Source: an uncultured Rivibacter sp. (GTDB lineage: Bacteria; Pseudomonadota; Gammaproteobacteria; Burkholderiales; Burkholderiaceae). Taken from it: a stretch of DNA of 64,000 bases. The DNA is taken from positions 1 through 64,000 of the forward strand of contig CAMLNA010000003.1 of the NCBI GenBank assembly GCA_946481025.1, given 5' to 3'. Numbering within the stretch: the stretch's first letter is position 1; the number at the start of each line of letters is the position of its first letter. A program made the translations under genes and the position numbers. The notes beneath the pieces were generated by a model. It saw only the letters and a program-made list of their open reading frames with translations, was not told where the DNA came from and searched no databases. This document shows, piece after piece, positions 27,157-36,033 of this stretch.

Positions 27157-27833
27157 AGCGCGCGTAACTTTTGTAGCGAGCGGATTCTCGCACGGCAGTA
27201 TGGTGGCCGACGTCGCAGGTAAACACCAACTTCCGGGCCGTGAACGTTGCGCGCGACATACCGCTGCATCCAGACACTGTGCATTCCTACACGCTTGGCC
27301 GCCTTCTGGTGCACCAGGGTGTCTTCGACCAGCACGCAGCGTGCGGCCTGCAGCCCGAGCCGCGCCAGCACCATGCGGAACATGCGTGCATCCGGCTTGG
27401 GCCGCAGCTGGCCGAACATGCGCATGCCCTCGATGCTGATCACGCCGTCGAAGTGGACCGCCAGGTCGAGCGCCGTCAGCACGCGCCTGGCATAGGTCGC
27501 CGGAGCGTTGGTCAACACGTACTTGCGACCCGCGAGGCGCCGGAGAGCGGCGCGGTCATGGGCATGGGTGCGCAACCTGGCTTCCAGCTCCGGCAGGCGG
27601 TGCGTGTGCTCGAGGAAGTGAGCCGCGCGGATGCCGTGGTGGCGCTCCAGTCCCAGCAGCGTGGCGCCGTAGCGATGCCAGTAGTGGCGGCGCAGGAAGT
27701 CGGCTTCTTCGTGGGGCAGGGCCAGCTCGCGGGCAATGTAGTCGTTCATCGCGCCGTCGAGCATCGAAAAGGCCGAGCACGACGCATCGTGCAGGGTGTT
27801 GTCGAGGTCGAACAGCCAGACCCTCGGCTTCAT
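27153..27833 (-). CDS. HAD-family pyrimidine 5'-nucleotidase
   Basis: This is a 226-residue HAD-superfamily phosphatase of the SDT1/pyrimidine 5'-nucleotidase type. Motif I is WLFDLDNTLHDAS with both catalytic aspartates, motif II is in KYVLTNAPATYA, and motif III/IV is in the KPDARMFRMVL and CVLVEDTLVHQKAAK segment. The DNTL form of motif I is typical for this subgroup. It starts at the ATG at 27833 and overlaps slmA by four bases downstream and the Dph6-like gene upstream, so argB through slmA are one minus-strand operon. Activity on UMP or CMP is a family-based expectation. Confidence 0.9.
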   Translation of the reverse strand: MKPRVWLFDLDNTLHDASCSAFSMLDGAMNDYIARELALPHEEADFLRRHYWHRYGATLLGLERHHGIRAAHFLEHTHRLPELEARLRTHAHDRAALRRLAGRKYVLTNAPATYARRVLTALDLAVHFDGVISIEGMRMFGQLRPKPDARMFRMVLARLGLQAARCVLVEDTLVHQKAAKRVGMHSVWMQRYVARNVHGPEVGVYLRRRPPYCRARIRSLQKLRAL

Positions 27834-28515
27834 GCGGGCGCCAGCTCCGCGCTGAAGTAGTGGCCGGGGGCCGGCGCCTCGAAGCGCAACTCGTGCACGG
27901 CCGCCACCCGGTGCGCCACCGGCTGCACGAAGCGGGGGCCGTCGAATACGAAGGTGTGGAATTCGCCGTTTTCGCCGCAGGCGTCCACGCCCGCGGGCAG
28001 GCGCGCGAGGAAGGCCTCGTCGTATTCGGCGCCACAGAAGCTCGCGTCCAGCCAGCGGGCGTCCACGCACACCACGCGCGCCCTGAAGCCCAGGTCGATC
28101 ACCTGCTGTGCAAGCGCGCGGCGGTCCTGCTGCCACAACGGCAGCAAGGCCGAAATACCGGCCGAGGCGCAGACCTTCTCTTCCCAGTCGCGGTGCGACT
28201 GCAGGTCGATGTCGCCGAACACGCCATGGGTCAGTCCCTGGGCCGCAAACTGTCGCAGCTGGTCGACGAACACGGCCTCGTAGTCACGCCAGGACGCGCT
28301 GCGCATCACGAGCGGAATGCCCAGCGCCGCGGCCTGCGCGGCCATCAGCTCGCGCGAGATGGCGTGCGAGCGTGAACGTTCGCCGGTCTCGTCGTACATG
28401 GCCAGCAGTGCCTCGACCTGCACCCCGGCGTCGAGCGCGCGGTGCAACGCCAGCATGGAGTCCTTGCCGCCGCTCCAGGAAAAAAACGCCCGGCTCGCCG
28501 CAACGGGGGGCGCCA

Positions 28516-28516
<1 letters not shown>
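27830..28516 (-). CDS. Dph6-like ATP pyrophosphatase (adenine nucleotide alpha hydrolase fold)
   Basis: This is a 228-residue protein of the DUF71/Dph6 family. The ATP-binding PP-loop is FFSWSGGKDSMLAL. A second conserved block is FGDIDLQSHRDWEEKVC, followed by PLWQQDR and the C-terminal CGENGEFHTFVFDGP, all hallmarks of diphthine-ammonia ligase relatives. Bacteria do not make diphthamide, so the amidation substrate here must be different and is unknown. Its start shares a base with the argB stop (TGATG), and its stop overlaps the HAD gene, so it is tightly coupled to both. Confidence 0.9.
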
Positions 28517-29586
<1,070 letters not shown>

Positions 29587-29626
29587 TCAACCGGAAGGCC
29601 GCGCCAACCATTGAAAGAACCACGCA

Positions 29627-30094
29627 ATGAATCACTCACACGACCGTCGCCGCTGGCTGCTCTGCGCCGTGGCGCTTGCCGCAGGTGGCCCGGCCGCCGC
29701 GCAAGGCGACTCCCGCCCGCTGGTCGAGGTCTGGAAGTCGCCGACCTGCGGCTGCTGCAAGGAGTGGATATCGCATCTCGAAGCCAACGGCTTTCGCGTG
29801 CGCATCCACGACGAAGGCAACACCAACGCACGCGCGGCATTGCGCATGCCGATGCAGTACGGCTCCTGCCATACCGCCAAGGTCGGCGGCTATGCCATCG
29901 AAGGCCACGTGCCGGCGCGCGAGATCAAGCGCCTGCTGAAGGAACGTCCTGGCGCCATCGGACTGGCGGTGCCCGGCATGCCGGTCGGCTCGCCGGGGAT
30001 GGACGGTCCGGACTACGGCGACCGCAAGGACCCGTACGACGTGCTGCTGGTGCAGGCCGAAGGCAAGGCGAGCATCTACCAGTCGTATCGTTGA
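29627..30094 (+). CDS. DUF411 periplasmic metal-binding protein
   Basis: This is a 155-residue exported protein. Residues 1-25 are a signal peptide (RRWLLCAVALAAGGPAAA-Q). The mature domain has VEVWKSPTCGCCKEWISHLE, the CGCC motif in a thioredoxin-like position, and a second cysteine in YGSCHTAKVGGYAIEGHVPA. This is the DUF411 pattern, found beside copper resistance genes and thought to bind or shuttle copper. A CusF-like gene follows 22 bases downstream. An SD-like GAAAGAA precedes the ATG. Confidence 0.9.
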   Translation: MNHSHDRRRWLLCAVALAAGGPAAAQGDSRPLVEVWKSPTCGCCKEWISHLEANGFRVRIHDEGNTNARAALRMPMQYGSCHTAKVGGYAIEGHVPAREIKRLLKERPGAIGLAVPGMPVGSPGMDGPDYGDRKDPYDVLLVQAEGKASIYQSYR

Positions 30095-30116
30095 AACAAA
30101 CCTCGAGGAGCCCACG

Positions 30117-30404
30117 ATGAAATCGACCCTGAAACGCCTGGCCTTCGCCGCCGCCGTTGCGCTCTCCCTGCCGGCTCTCGCGCAGACCGCGGAGGGCGAA
30201 GTGCGCAAGATCGACAAGGGGGCCCGGAAGATCACGCTCAAGCACGGCGAGATCAAGAGCCTCGACATGCCGCCCATGACCATGGCCTACCAGGTCAAGG
30301 ACGCCGCCCTGCTCGACAAGGTGAAGGAAGGCGACAAGGTGCGCTTCACCGCCGACAAGGTCGGCGGCACCTACACCGTCACCTCCATCGAAGCGGCCCG
30401 CTGA
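30117..30404 (+). CDS. CusF-like periplasmic copper-binding protein
   Basis: This is a 95-residue protein with a signal peptide (to about residue 22, LSLPALA-Q) and a small OB-fold of the CusF type. The copper site of CusF (His, Trp, Met, Met) is echoed by KITLKHGEIKSLDMPPMTMAYQ: the MTM methionines and a His are present, but the Trp that caps copper in CusF is Met here, as in many CopK/CusF relatives. It follows the DUF411 gene after 22 bases with GAGGAG before its ATG. Its stop faces the cadR-type stop with 6 bases between. Copper delivery or buffering is the family role. Confidence 0.88.
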   Translation: MKSTLKRLAFAAAVALSLPALAQTAEGEVRKIDKGARKITLKHGEIKSLDMPPMTMAYQVKDAALLDKVKEGDKVRFTADKVGGTYTVTSIEAAR

Positions 30405-30410
30405 CCTTTC

Positions 30411-30851
30411 TCACTGGCTGTGCACGCCGCGCACCGCCGGCGCGGCCGGCGCACCGCCCTGCGGCTGCGACAACGCGAGCACGATGCCGCACACCTCCTG
30501 CGGGCTGGCGTGGCTGCAGGCCTGCTGCAGCAATTCGAGCTGACGCTCCAGCGTCTTGAGCGATGCCAGCCGCTCGCGCACGTGGCCCAGGTGCTCGGCC
30601 ACCACCTCGTTCACCGCGGAACAGTCGGCGCGCGGCTGGTCGATGTAGTCGAGCAGCACGCGCACCTCTGGCAGGCTCATGTCGAGCGCCCGGCAATTGC
30701 GGATGAAGCGCAGGCGCTGCAGCGCCGCGTCGCCGTAGCTCCGATAGTTGTTCGCCCCGCGCGACGCGGGCGGCAGCAGGCCCGCCCTTTCGTAGTAGCG
30801 CACGGTGTCCACGTCCATGCCCGCGGCCTGTGCCAGCTCGCCGATCCGCAT
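30411..30851 (-). CDS. MerR-family heavy-metal regulator, CadR/PbrR-like
   Basis: This is a 146-residue MerR regulator. The N-terminal winged HTH is MRIGELAQAAGMDVDTVRYY with ERAGLLPP. A long dimerisation helix follows. Cys77 (ADCSAV), Cys112 (QACSH) and Cys121 (VCGIVL) match the three cysteines that bind Cd(II) or Pb(II) in CadR and PbrR; copper-type CueR would instead have two C-terminal cysteines only. It is divergent from a CDF-type transporter across 99 bases containing a well-formed MerR-type operator, so it most likely activates that gene. The adjacent DUF411 and CusF-like copper genes converge on it and are probably not its targets. Confidence 0.9.
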   Translation of the reverse strand: MRIGELAQAAGMDVDTVRYYERAGLLPPASRGANNYRSYGDAALQRLRFIRNCRALDMSLPEVRVLLDYIDQPRADCSAVNEVVAEHLGHVRERLASLKTLERQLELLQQACSHASPQEVCGIVLALSQPQGGAPAAPAVRGVHSQ

Positions 30852-30886
30852 TTGCGCCTCCTGATGACCCTGGTCACTGTAGCGGC

Positions 30887-30917
30887 TTGACCCTGGAGCG
30901 GCTCCCGGGTTTTCAAT
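30887..30917 (+). promoter_or_regulatory. MerR-type promoter/operator of the CDF transporter gene
   Basis: A -35 box TTGACC (30887-30892) and a -10-like TTCAAT (30912-30917) are separated by 19 bases, the long spacer typical of MerR-regulated promoters. Between them lies an inverted repeat, ACCCTGGAGC (30890-30899), one central base, GCTCCCGGGT (30901-30910), with a single mismatch. This closely matches the CadR/PbrR operator pattern. A strong AGGAGG (30935-30940) and the ATG of the transporter follow. Confidence 0.8.
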
Positions 30918-30950
30918 GCGGGCATCTCAAGTACAGGAGGACCTCGTTCC

Positions 30951-31610
30951 ATGTCCGGCCACCACGACCATTGCCATGACCACGGCTGCAGCGCCCCCGT
31001 CGCCAACACCCCGCGCTACCGCCGGGTGCTGTGGGCGGCGCTGCTCATCAACGCCGCCATGTTCCTGATCGAAGTGGCCGGCGGCCTGCGTTCCGGCTCC
31101 GTGTCCTTGCTGGCCGATGCGCTGGACTTCGCAGGCGACGCGGCCAACTACGGCATTTCACTCGCGGTGCTGGGCATGGCGCTGGCCTGGCGCTCGCGGG
31201 CGGCCGTCGTGAAGGCCCTCTCGATGGGAGCCTTCGGCGTGCTGGTGCTGGGCCGTGCCGTCTGGGCCGCCATGGGCGGGATCCCTCCCGAGCCGGTCAC
31301 CATGGGCGTGGTGGCCGTGCTGGCGCTGGCCGCCAACCTGGGTGTGGCCTGGATGCTCTACGCCTTCCGGGAAGGCGATGCCAACATGCGTTCGGTGTGG
31401 CTGTGCAGCCGCAACGACGCGATCGGCAACGTGGCAGTGATGGGCGCCGCGCTCGGGGTGTTCGGCACCGGCACGGTGTGGCCCGACGTGCTGGTGGCCG
31501 CTGTGATGGCGCTGCTCGCCCTGTCGGCCACGGTGACGGTGCTGCGCCTGGCACGCCAGGAGCTGGCGGACGATGCCGCCCACCGGCCGCTGCCTGCGCG
31601 TCAGAAGTGA
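30951..31610 (+). CDS. Short cation diffusion facilitator (heavy-metal efflux), CadR-regulated
   Basis: This is a 219-residue CDF-type transporter. The N-terminus is His- and Cys-rich (MSGHHDHCHDHGCSAP), a metal-binding leader. Six membrane segments follow. The metal site of TM2 reads LADALDFAGD (DxxxD instead of the common HxxxD of zinc CDFs), and TM5 reads SRNDAIGN, where the second carboxylate is Asn. The protein lacks most of the usual C-terminal cytoplasmic domain, so it is shorter than classic CDFs (about 300). The promoter carries a MerR-type operator facing cadR, suggesting Cd, Pb or Zn export. It overlaps the convergent acyl-CoA reductase gene by 10 bases at the 3' end. Confidence 0.87.
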   Translation: MSGHHDHCHDHGCSAPVANTPRYRRVLWAALLINAAMFLIEVAGGLRSGSVSLLADALDFAGDAANYGISLAVLGMALAWRSRAAVVKALSMGAFGVLVLGRAVWAAMGGIPPEPVTMGVVAVLALAANLGVAWMLYAFREGDANMRSVWLCSRNDAIGNVAVMGAALGVFGTGTVWPDVLVAAVMALLALSATVTVLRLARQELADDAAHRPLPARQK

Positions 31611-33607
31611 ATGCCGCGCATCATCTGCTGCAGCGCGATGGCCTCCGGTGACAGGCTGGGCTTGGCGCTCTTGTCGCCCTTGGCCGCATCGCTGTCGGGG
31701 AACATGCGGAAGCTGGTGTTCATGACGATCTGCGCGACGCGCGGCACCAGCGCATGCAGCAGCTGCCCGGTGATGCCCAGCCGCGTGGCGATGCGCACCG
31801 GCTTGTAGACGCAGGCCTGGGCGATCAGGTCGGCAGCCTCCTCGGGCGCGAGCGTCGGCACGTTGTTGTAGATCTTGGTGGGCGCGATCATCGGCGTGCG
31901 CACCAGCGGCATGTTGATGGTGGTGAAGGTCACGCCCACGTCGGCGAACTCGCTGGCCGCGCAACGCGTCCACGCGTCGAGGGCGGCCTTGCTGGCCACG
32001 TAGGCCGAAAAGCGCGGTGCGTTGGTCAGCACGCCGATCGAGCTGATGTTGACCACGTGGCCGCGCTTCTTGGCCACCATGCCGGGCAGCAGGCCCATCG
32101 TGATGCGCAGGCAGCCGAAGTAGTTGAGCTGCATGGTGCGCTCGTAGTCGTGGAAGCGGTCGTAGCTCGACTCGATGGCGCGCCGGATGGACCGGCCTGC
32201 GTTGTTGACGAGGAAATCCACGCCGCCGAACTCGCCCTCCAGCCAGGCCACCAGCTCGTTGCAGCTCTGCTCGTTGGCGATGTCGGCCGAGTAGGTGTGA
32301 ACCTTCGCGTCCTTGCCGGCGAAGTCGAGGATTTCCTTCTTCGCCTCGGCCAGCTTGGCTTCGTCGCGCGCGCAGATCACCGTCACGGCACCTGCCTCGG
32401 CGAACTTCTTGGCCGCGGCCAGCCCGATGCCGGACGAGCCGCCCGTGACCAGCACCACCTTGCCGCCGGCGGTGCCCTTGAGCGAGCGGTCGATGAACAG
32501 GTCCGGGTCGAGGTGGCGCTCCCAGTAGTCCCACAGGCGCCAGGCGTAGTCGTTCAGGTTGGGGCATTCGATGCCCGACCCCTTCAACGCCGCCAGCATG
32601 TCGCGGCAGTCGAAGCGGGTCGGGTAGTTCACGAAGGTCAGCATGTCGTCGGGCAGGCCGAGGTCCTTCATCACGGCGTTGCGTACCCGGCGCACAGGCG
32701 CCAGCGCCATCAGGCCCTTCTTCACGCTCTTCGGAATGAAGCCCAGCAGCGCCGCGTTGATGAACAGGTTCATCTTCGGCGCGTGCGCGGCCTTCGAGAA
32801 GATGTCGAGCACGTCGCCCACCCGGTAGCCCACCGGGTCCACCAGGTGGAAGCAGCGCTTGTTGAGCTCGACCTTGCCGGTCGGCAGGTGGCTGATGTGG
32901 TCGAGCGCGTTGACCACGAAGTCGACCGGCACGATGTTGACCCGCCCGCCCTCCAGGCCCACCGAGGGCATCCACGGCGGCAGCAGCTGCCGCATGCGCT
33001 GGATCAGCTTGAAGAAGTAGTAGGGCCCGTCGATCTTGTCCATCTCGCCGGTGGGGCTGTCGCCCACCACGGCGGCGGGCCGGTACACGGTCCACGGCAC
33101 CTTGCATTCCTTGCGCACGATCTTCTCGCTCTCGTGCTTGGTCATGAAGTACGGGTGGTCCAGGCCCTCGGCCTCGTCGAACATGTCTTCGCGGAACACG
33201 CCTTCGTACAGGCCCGCCGCAGCAATGGAGCTCACGTGGTGGAAGTGCCCGGCCTCGATGGCCTTGGCGAACTCGACCACGTTGCGCGTGCCTTCGATGT
33301 TGACCTGCACCTGCGACTCTTCGTCGGCCTTGAGGTCGTACACCGCGGCCAGGTGGTACACCGCGTCGATCTGGCCCTTCAGCTGCCGGATGTCGTCGGC
33401 CGACACCCCGAGCTTCTTGGTGGTGAGGTCGCCGAAGACCGGGCATGCGCGGTTCTTGCCGACGCCCCAGAACTGCAGCAGCTCGGCCATCTTGTTCTCG
33501 CTTTCGGGTCGCAGCAGGAAGTAGACGACCGAGCCGCGCCGCTCGAGCAGCTTCTTGACGAGCCTCTTGCCGATGAAGCCAGTGGCGCCGGTGACGAAAT
33601 ACTGCAT
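31601..33607 (-). CDS. Fatty acyl-CoA reductase, two-domain (Marinobacter FACoAR type)
   Basis: This is a 668-residue protein with two reductase domains. Residues 1-about 370 form an extended SDR/male-sterility-type domain (TGATGFIG at 6-13; VYHLAAVYDLKADEE; HPYFMTKHESEKIVR with YxxxK). Residues about 390-668 form a classical SDR (VTGGSSGIGLAAAKKF; VNNAGRS; NISSIGVLTNAPRF; AYVASKAALDAW with YxxxK). Length and order match the Marinobacter enzyme Maqu_2507, which reduces acyl-CoA or acyl-ACP all the way to a fatty alcohol, and mycobacterial acyl-CoA reductases. With the WS/DGAT at 8222-9661 it would complete wax ester synthesis. Divergent from the phasin gene. The 3' end overlaps the CDF gene. 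Chain-length preference is unknown. Confidence 0.92.
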   Translation of the reverse strand: MQYFVTGATGFIGKRLVKKLLERRGSVVYFLLRPESENKMAELLQFWGVGKNRACPVFGDLTTKKLGVSADDIRQLKGQIDAVYHLAAVYDLKADEESQVQVNIEGTRNVVEFAKAIEAGHFHHVSSIAAAGLYEGVFREDMFDEAEGLDHPYFMTKHESEKIVRKECKVPWTVYRPAAVVGDSPTGEMDKIDGPYYFFKLIQRMRQLLPPWMPSVGLEGGRVNIVPVDFVVNALDHISHLPTGKVELNKRCFHLVDPVGYRVGDVLDIFSKAAHAPKMNLFINAALLGFIPKSVKKGLMALAPVRRVRNAVMKDLGLPDDMLTFVNYPTRFDCRDMLAALKGSGIECPNLNDYAWRLWDYWERHLDPDLFIDRSLKGTAGGKVVLVTGGSSGIGLAAAKKFAEAGAVTVICARDEAKLAEAKKEILDFAGKDAKVHTYSADIANEQSCNELVAWLEGEFGGVDFLVNNAGRSIRRAIESSYDRFHDYERTMQLNYFGCLRITMGLLPGMVAKKRGHVVNISSIGVLTNAPRFSAYVASKAALDAWTRCAASEFADVGVTFTTINMPLVRTPMIAPTKIYNNVPTLAPEEAADLIAQACVYKPVRIATRLGITGQLLHALVPRVAQIVMNTSFRMFPDSDAAKGDKSAKPSLSPEAIALQQMMRGIHF

Positions 33608-33724
33608 GCGGTCCTCCAGTGATGAGCTGTCTTGTGGATCGGCGGATTCTTCACGATCTGCTGCGGCGCAGCGCTGCGCGCTTTCCCGAAGGTGCCCATA
33701 GAGGGTGTGCCCTAGAGAATTAGG

Positions 33725-33753
33725 CTGTCGTTTCTATCGACGCTTTTTATAGT
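33725..33753 (+). promoter_or_regulatory. Candidate sigma-70-type promoter of the phasin gene
   Basis: TATAGT at 33748-33753 is a good -10 box, and CTGTCG at 33725-33730 is a weak -35 match with a 17-base spacer. It lies 60 bases before the phasin ATG in an AT-richer patch than its surroundings. The assignment rests on the -10 box and position. Confidence 0.4.
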
Positions 33754-33813
33754 TCACGCTCACGGAGCGCCGAGGTGGCGCCTTCCGGTGCATACCCTGA
33801 AGGAACGCAGAAC

Positions 33814-34359
33814 ATGGTCAAGAAGCTCCAGAAGCTGGCAGAAAAGAAAACCGCCTCGGCCGGCGGCCTGCTCGACAGCCAATTTGCCGGCACCGTGAAG
33901 GACTCCGCCCAGCAGATCTGGCTGGCCGGCCTGGGTGCGTTTGCCAAGGCGCAGGAAGAAGGCGGCAAGGTGTTCGAAGCGCTGGTGAAGGAAGGCGTGT
34001 CCATCCAGCGCAAGACGCAGGCCGTCGCCGAAGAAAAGATCGGCGAGGTGACCAGCCGCATGACCAACCTGGCAGGCGACGTGCAGAACAAGGCCGGCAA
34101 GCAGTGGGACAAGCTCGAATCCATCTTCGAGGAGCGGGTGGCCCGCGCCATGGGCAAGCTGGGCGTGCCGTCCAGCAAGGACGTGGACGCGCTCATCAAG
34201 CGCATCGACGAGCTGAGCGCCCAGGTGGCCAAGCTCTCGGGCGGCAAGGCCCCCGCCAAGAAGGCCGCGCGGACCACCGCCACCGCCGCCGCCAAGACCA
34301 ACGGCGCGGCCAAGCCCGCGACCAAGCGCAGCACGGCACGCGGCGGCAAGGCAGCCTGA
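33814..34359 (+). CDS. Polyhydroxyalkanoate granule-associated protein (PhaF/PhaI-type phasin)
   Basis: This is a 181-residue phasin of the PhaI/PhaF family. Phasins coat PHA granules and control their number and segregation. Residues about 1-115 are amphipathic helix and coiled coil (DSAQQIWLAGLGAFAKAQEEGGK is the family signature region). The last 40 residues are a Lys/Ala-rich, histone-like tail (KAPAKKAARTTATAAAKT), which in PhaF binds DNA. The ATG at 33814 (MVKKLQKLAEKK) follows GAAGGAACGC. A 13-codon in-frame upstream extension is discarded. The gene is divergent from the acyl-CoA reductase gene and is followed by a strong terminator, so it is probably monocistronic. Confidence 0.93.
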   Translation: MVKKLQKLAEKKTASAGGLLDSQFAGTVKDSAQQIWLAGLGAFAKAQEEGGKVFEALVKEGVSIQRKTQAVAEEKIGEVTSRMTNLAGDVQNKAGKQWDKLESIFEERVARAMGKLGVPSSKDVDALIKRIDELSAQVAKLSGGKAPAKKAARTTATAAAKTNGAAKPATKRSTARGGKAA

Positions 34360-34380
34360 GCGGTCGGTCTGCAACGGCAA

Positions 34381-34408
34381 AGGGGCGCCAAGGCGCCCCT
34401 TTTCTTTT
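34381..34408 (+). terminator. Rho-independent terminator after the phasin gene
   Basis: AGGGGCGCC (34381-34389) pairs with GGCGCCCCT (34392-34400), followed directly by TTTTCTTTT (34400-34408). It lies 21 bases after the phasin stop and before the convergent hypothetical gene. Confidence 0.88.
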
Positions 34409-34419
34409 GCCGTGGCCCC

Positions 34420-34857
34420 TCAGGAGCGGGTCGCCGCCGAGGCGAAGTACTTCTTCAGCAGCACCGGCGTCAGCGCGAAGACGGCGGCCGAGAAGGTGGC
34501 GGTGAAACACACCTCGCCCGGCTTGTGCGGGTTGGCCAGCAGTGCCACGAACAGCCAGTCGGCGCCCGGGCGGCGCCACAGCATCACGTGCGACGGCGCA
34601 AAGCCGTCGGCCTGCAGCATCGGATAGCGCTGCTGCATCGCGACGGTGACCTGCAGGCGGTCGCCGGCATCGAGCAGCGCGCTGTTGTGGCCGATGCTGA
34701 ACTCGATGGCGTCGTGGCTCACGCAGCTTTCGATGCGTGCGTGCGTGCCGCCCTTGTCGAAGATGCGCGGCACCTCTTGCGCCGTCACCGCCGCAGGTGA
34801 CCACGCCGCCACCACCGCCAGGGCAGCCAGCCGGGCATGGCACACGCTCATGTTCAT
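34420..34857 (-). CDS. Exported hypothetical protein
   Basis: I do not recognise this 145-residue protein. From the ATG at 34857 it begins MNMSVCHARLAALAVVAAWS and continues PAAVTA-Q, a standard signal peptide, so the mature part is probably periplasmic. It has two cysteines (IESCVSHDA and GEVCFTATF) that could form a disulfide, and ends with hydrophobic-basic LTPVLLKKYFASA. The longer open frame upstream lacks a signal peptide at its start and is less likely. It converges on the phasin gene; the stop lies 11 bases past the phasin terminator. Confidence 0.65.
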   Translation of the reverse strand: MNMSVCHARLAALAVVAAWSPAAVTAQEVPRIFDKGGTHARIESCVSHDAIEFSIGHNSALLDAGDRLQVTVAMQQRYPMLQADGFAPSHVMLWRRPGADWLFVALLANPHKPGEVCFTATFSAAVFALTPVLLKKYFASAATRS

Positions 34858-35032
34858 GGGCGCGAGCATGCACCCAAACGGCACCGCCGGCAGCGTCTGC
34901 CCTGCCTCTGTTGCGGCCGCCGCTCGGACGTAAGACTTTGATAACACCGCGGCACAAGCACGATGCGACTCCTAAAGTGCCTTGCTGCAGCGCAAGAAAA
35001 CGGGCTGCGCCATCACGCCAAGGAGGCTGCCG

Positions 35033-35986
35033 ATGAACGCCTGCTGCCCCATCTGCGAAGCCAGCACTTACCAGTACCTGTTCAAGGTGCTGCCGCAATG
35101 CGAACACGGCAGCATCGTGCGGTGCAGCCGGTGCGCGCACTGCTACAGCCTGATGGCCGCCAACGTGGACGCCGCCGCGCTGTACAGCGACGAGGTCTAC
35201 CAGGTGGTCGAGAACCGCCAGTCGATCTTCGACCGCATCCTCAACTGGGAATACGGCCACGTGCTCGAGCAGCTGGCGCGGCTGCGGCCGGCCAAGGGGC
35301 GCCTGCTCGACTTCGGCGGCGGCAAGGGCAAGTTCGGCTGGCTCGCCCGCGAAGCCGGCTGGGACCCGCGCTGCGTGGAAACCTCGGCCGCCCGCGCCGC
35401 CTATGCGCGCGAGGTCTACGGACTCGACGTGGACACGAACTTCTACGAGCGCGGGGCACTGTTCGGCGGGCATTTCGACGTGGTGACCCTGTTCCACGTG
35501 CTGGAGCACCTGCCGCATCCGCAGGCGCTGCTGGGCGAGCTGGTGGCGGCCAACCTCAAGCGCGACGGCCTGCTCGTGATCGAAGTGCCCAACATCAGCA
35601 GCTGGCAGGCGTGGCTGGCCGGCAACCGCTGGATGCACCTCGACGTGCCGCGCCACATCCAGCATTTCTCGCCGCAGCGGCTCGCGCGGCTGCTGGGCGA
35701 CATGGGCTTCCGGCCCCTCAGGACGACCTACGCCTCGGTGCACCTGGGCGTGCTGGGCATGCTCGACAGCCTGATGAAGCGCTTCGGCTACGGCGGCAAC
35801 ATCATCTACGAGCTGAAGAACCGCAGGACGCCCGCGCTGCTGGCGAAGGTGGCGCTGGCGCTGCCGTTTGCGGCGCTGCTCGAGGGCGTGGCATCGCTGC
35901 TCGGCAAGGGGGGCGTGATCCGCATGTACCTCGTGCGCACCGGCGCCCAGGCGCCCGGGCCCGGGGAAAGCACGGGCCCGTTCTAG
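35033..35986 (+). CDS. Class I SAM-dependent methyltransferase with N-terminal zinc-type cysteines
   Basis: This is a 317-residue methyltransferase. The N-terminus has two CxxC-like pairs (CCPICEAS, then VRCSRCAHC), a zinc-ribbon pattern often seen in sugar or small-molecule methyltransferases. The SAM-binding motif I is RLLDFGGGKGKFGWLAREAG; the post-motif region FDVVTLFHVLEHLPHP has the HVLEHL signature. The ATG at 35033 is chosen because a perfect AAGGAGG (35020-35026) lies 6 bases before it. The target is unknown. It is followed by a patatin phospholipase gene, but no operon partner explains the substrate. Confidence 0.87.
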   Translation: MNACCPICEASTYQYLFKVLPQCEHGSIVRCSRCAHCYSLMAANVDAAALYSDEVYQVVENRQSIFDRILNWEYGHVLEQLARLRPAKGRLLDFGGGKGKFGWLAREAGWDPRCVETSAARAAYAREVYGLDVDTNFYERGALFGGHFDVVTLFHVLEHLPHPQALLGELVAANLKRDGLLVIEVPNISSWQAWLAGNRWMHLDVPRHIQHFSPQRLARLLGDMGFRPLRTTYASVHLGVLGMLDSLMKRFGYGGNIIYELKNRRTPALLAKVALALPFAALLEGVASLLGKGGVIRMYLVRTGAQAPGPGESTGPF

Positions 35987-36033
35987 ACCGCCCGCTCAAC
36001 GGAAGGCCGGGGCCCGCGACCTACACTCGCCGG

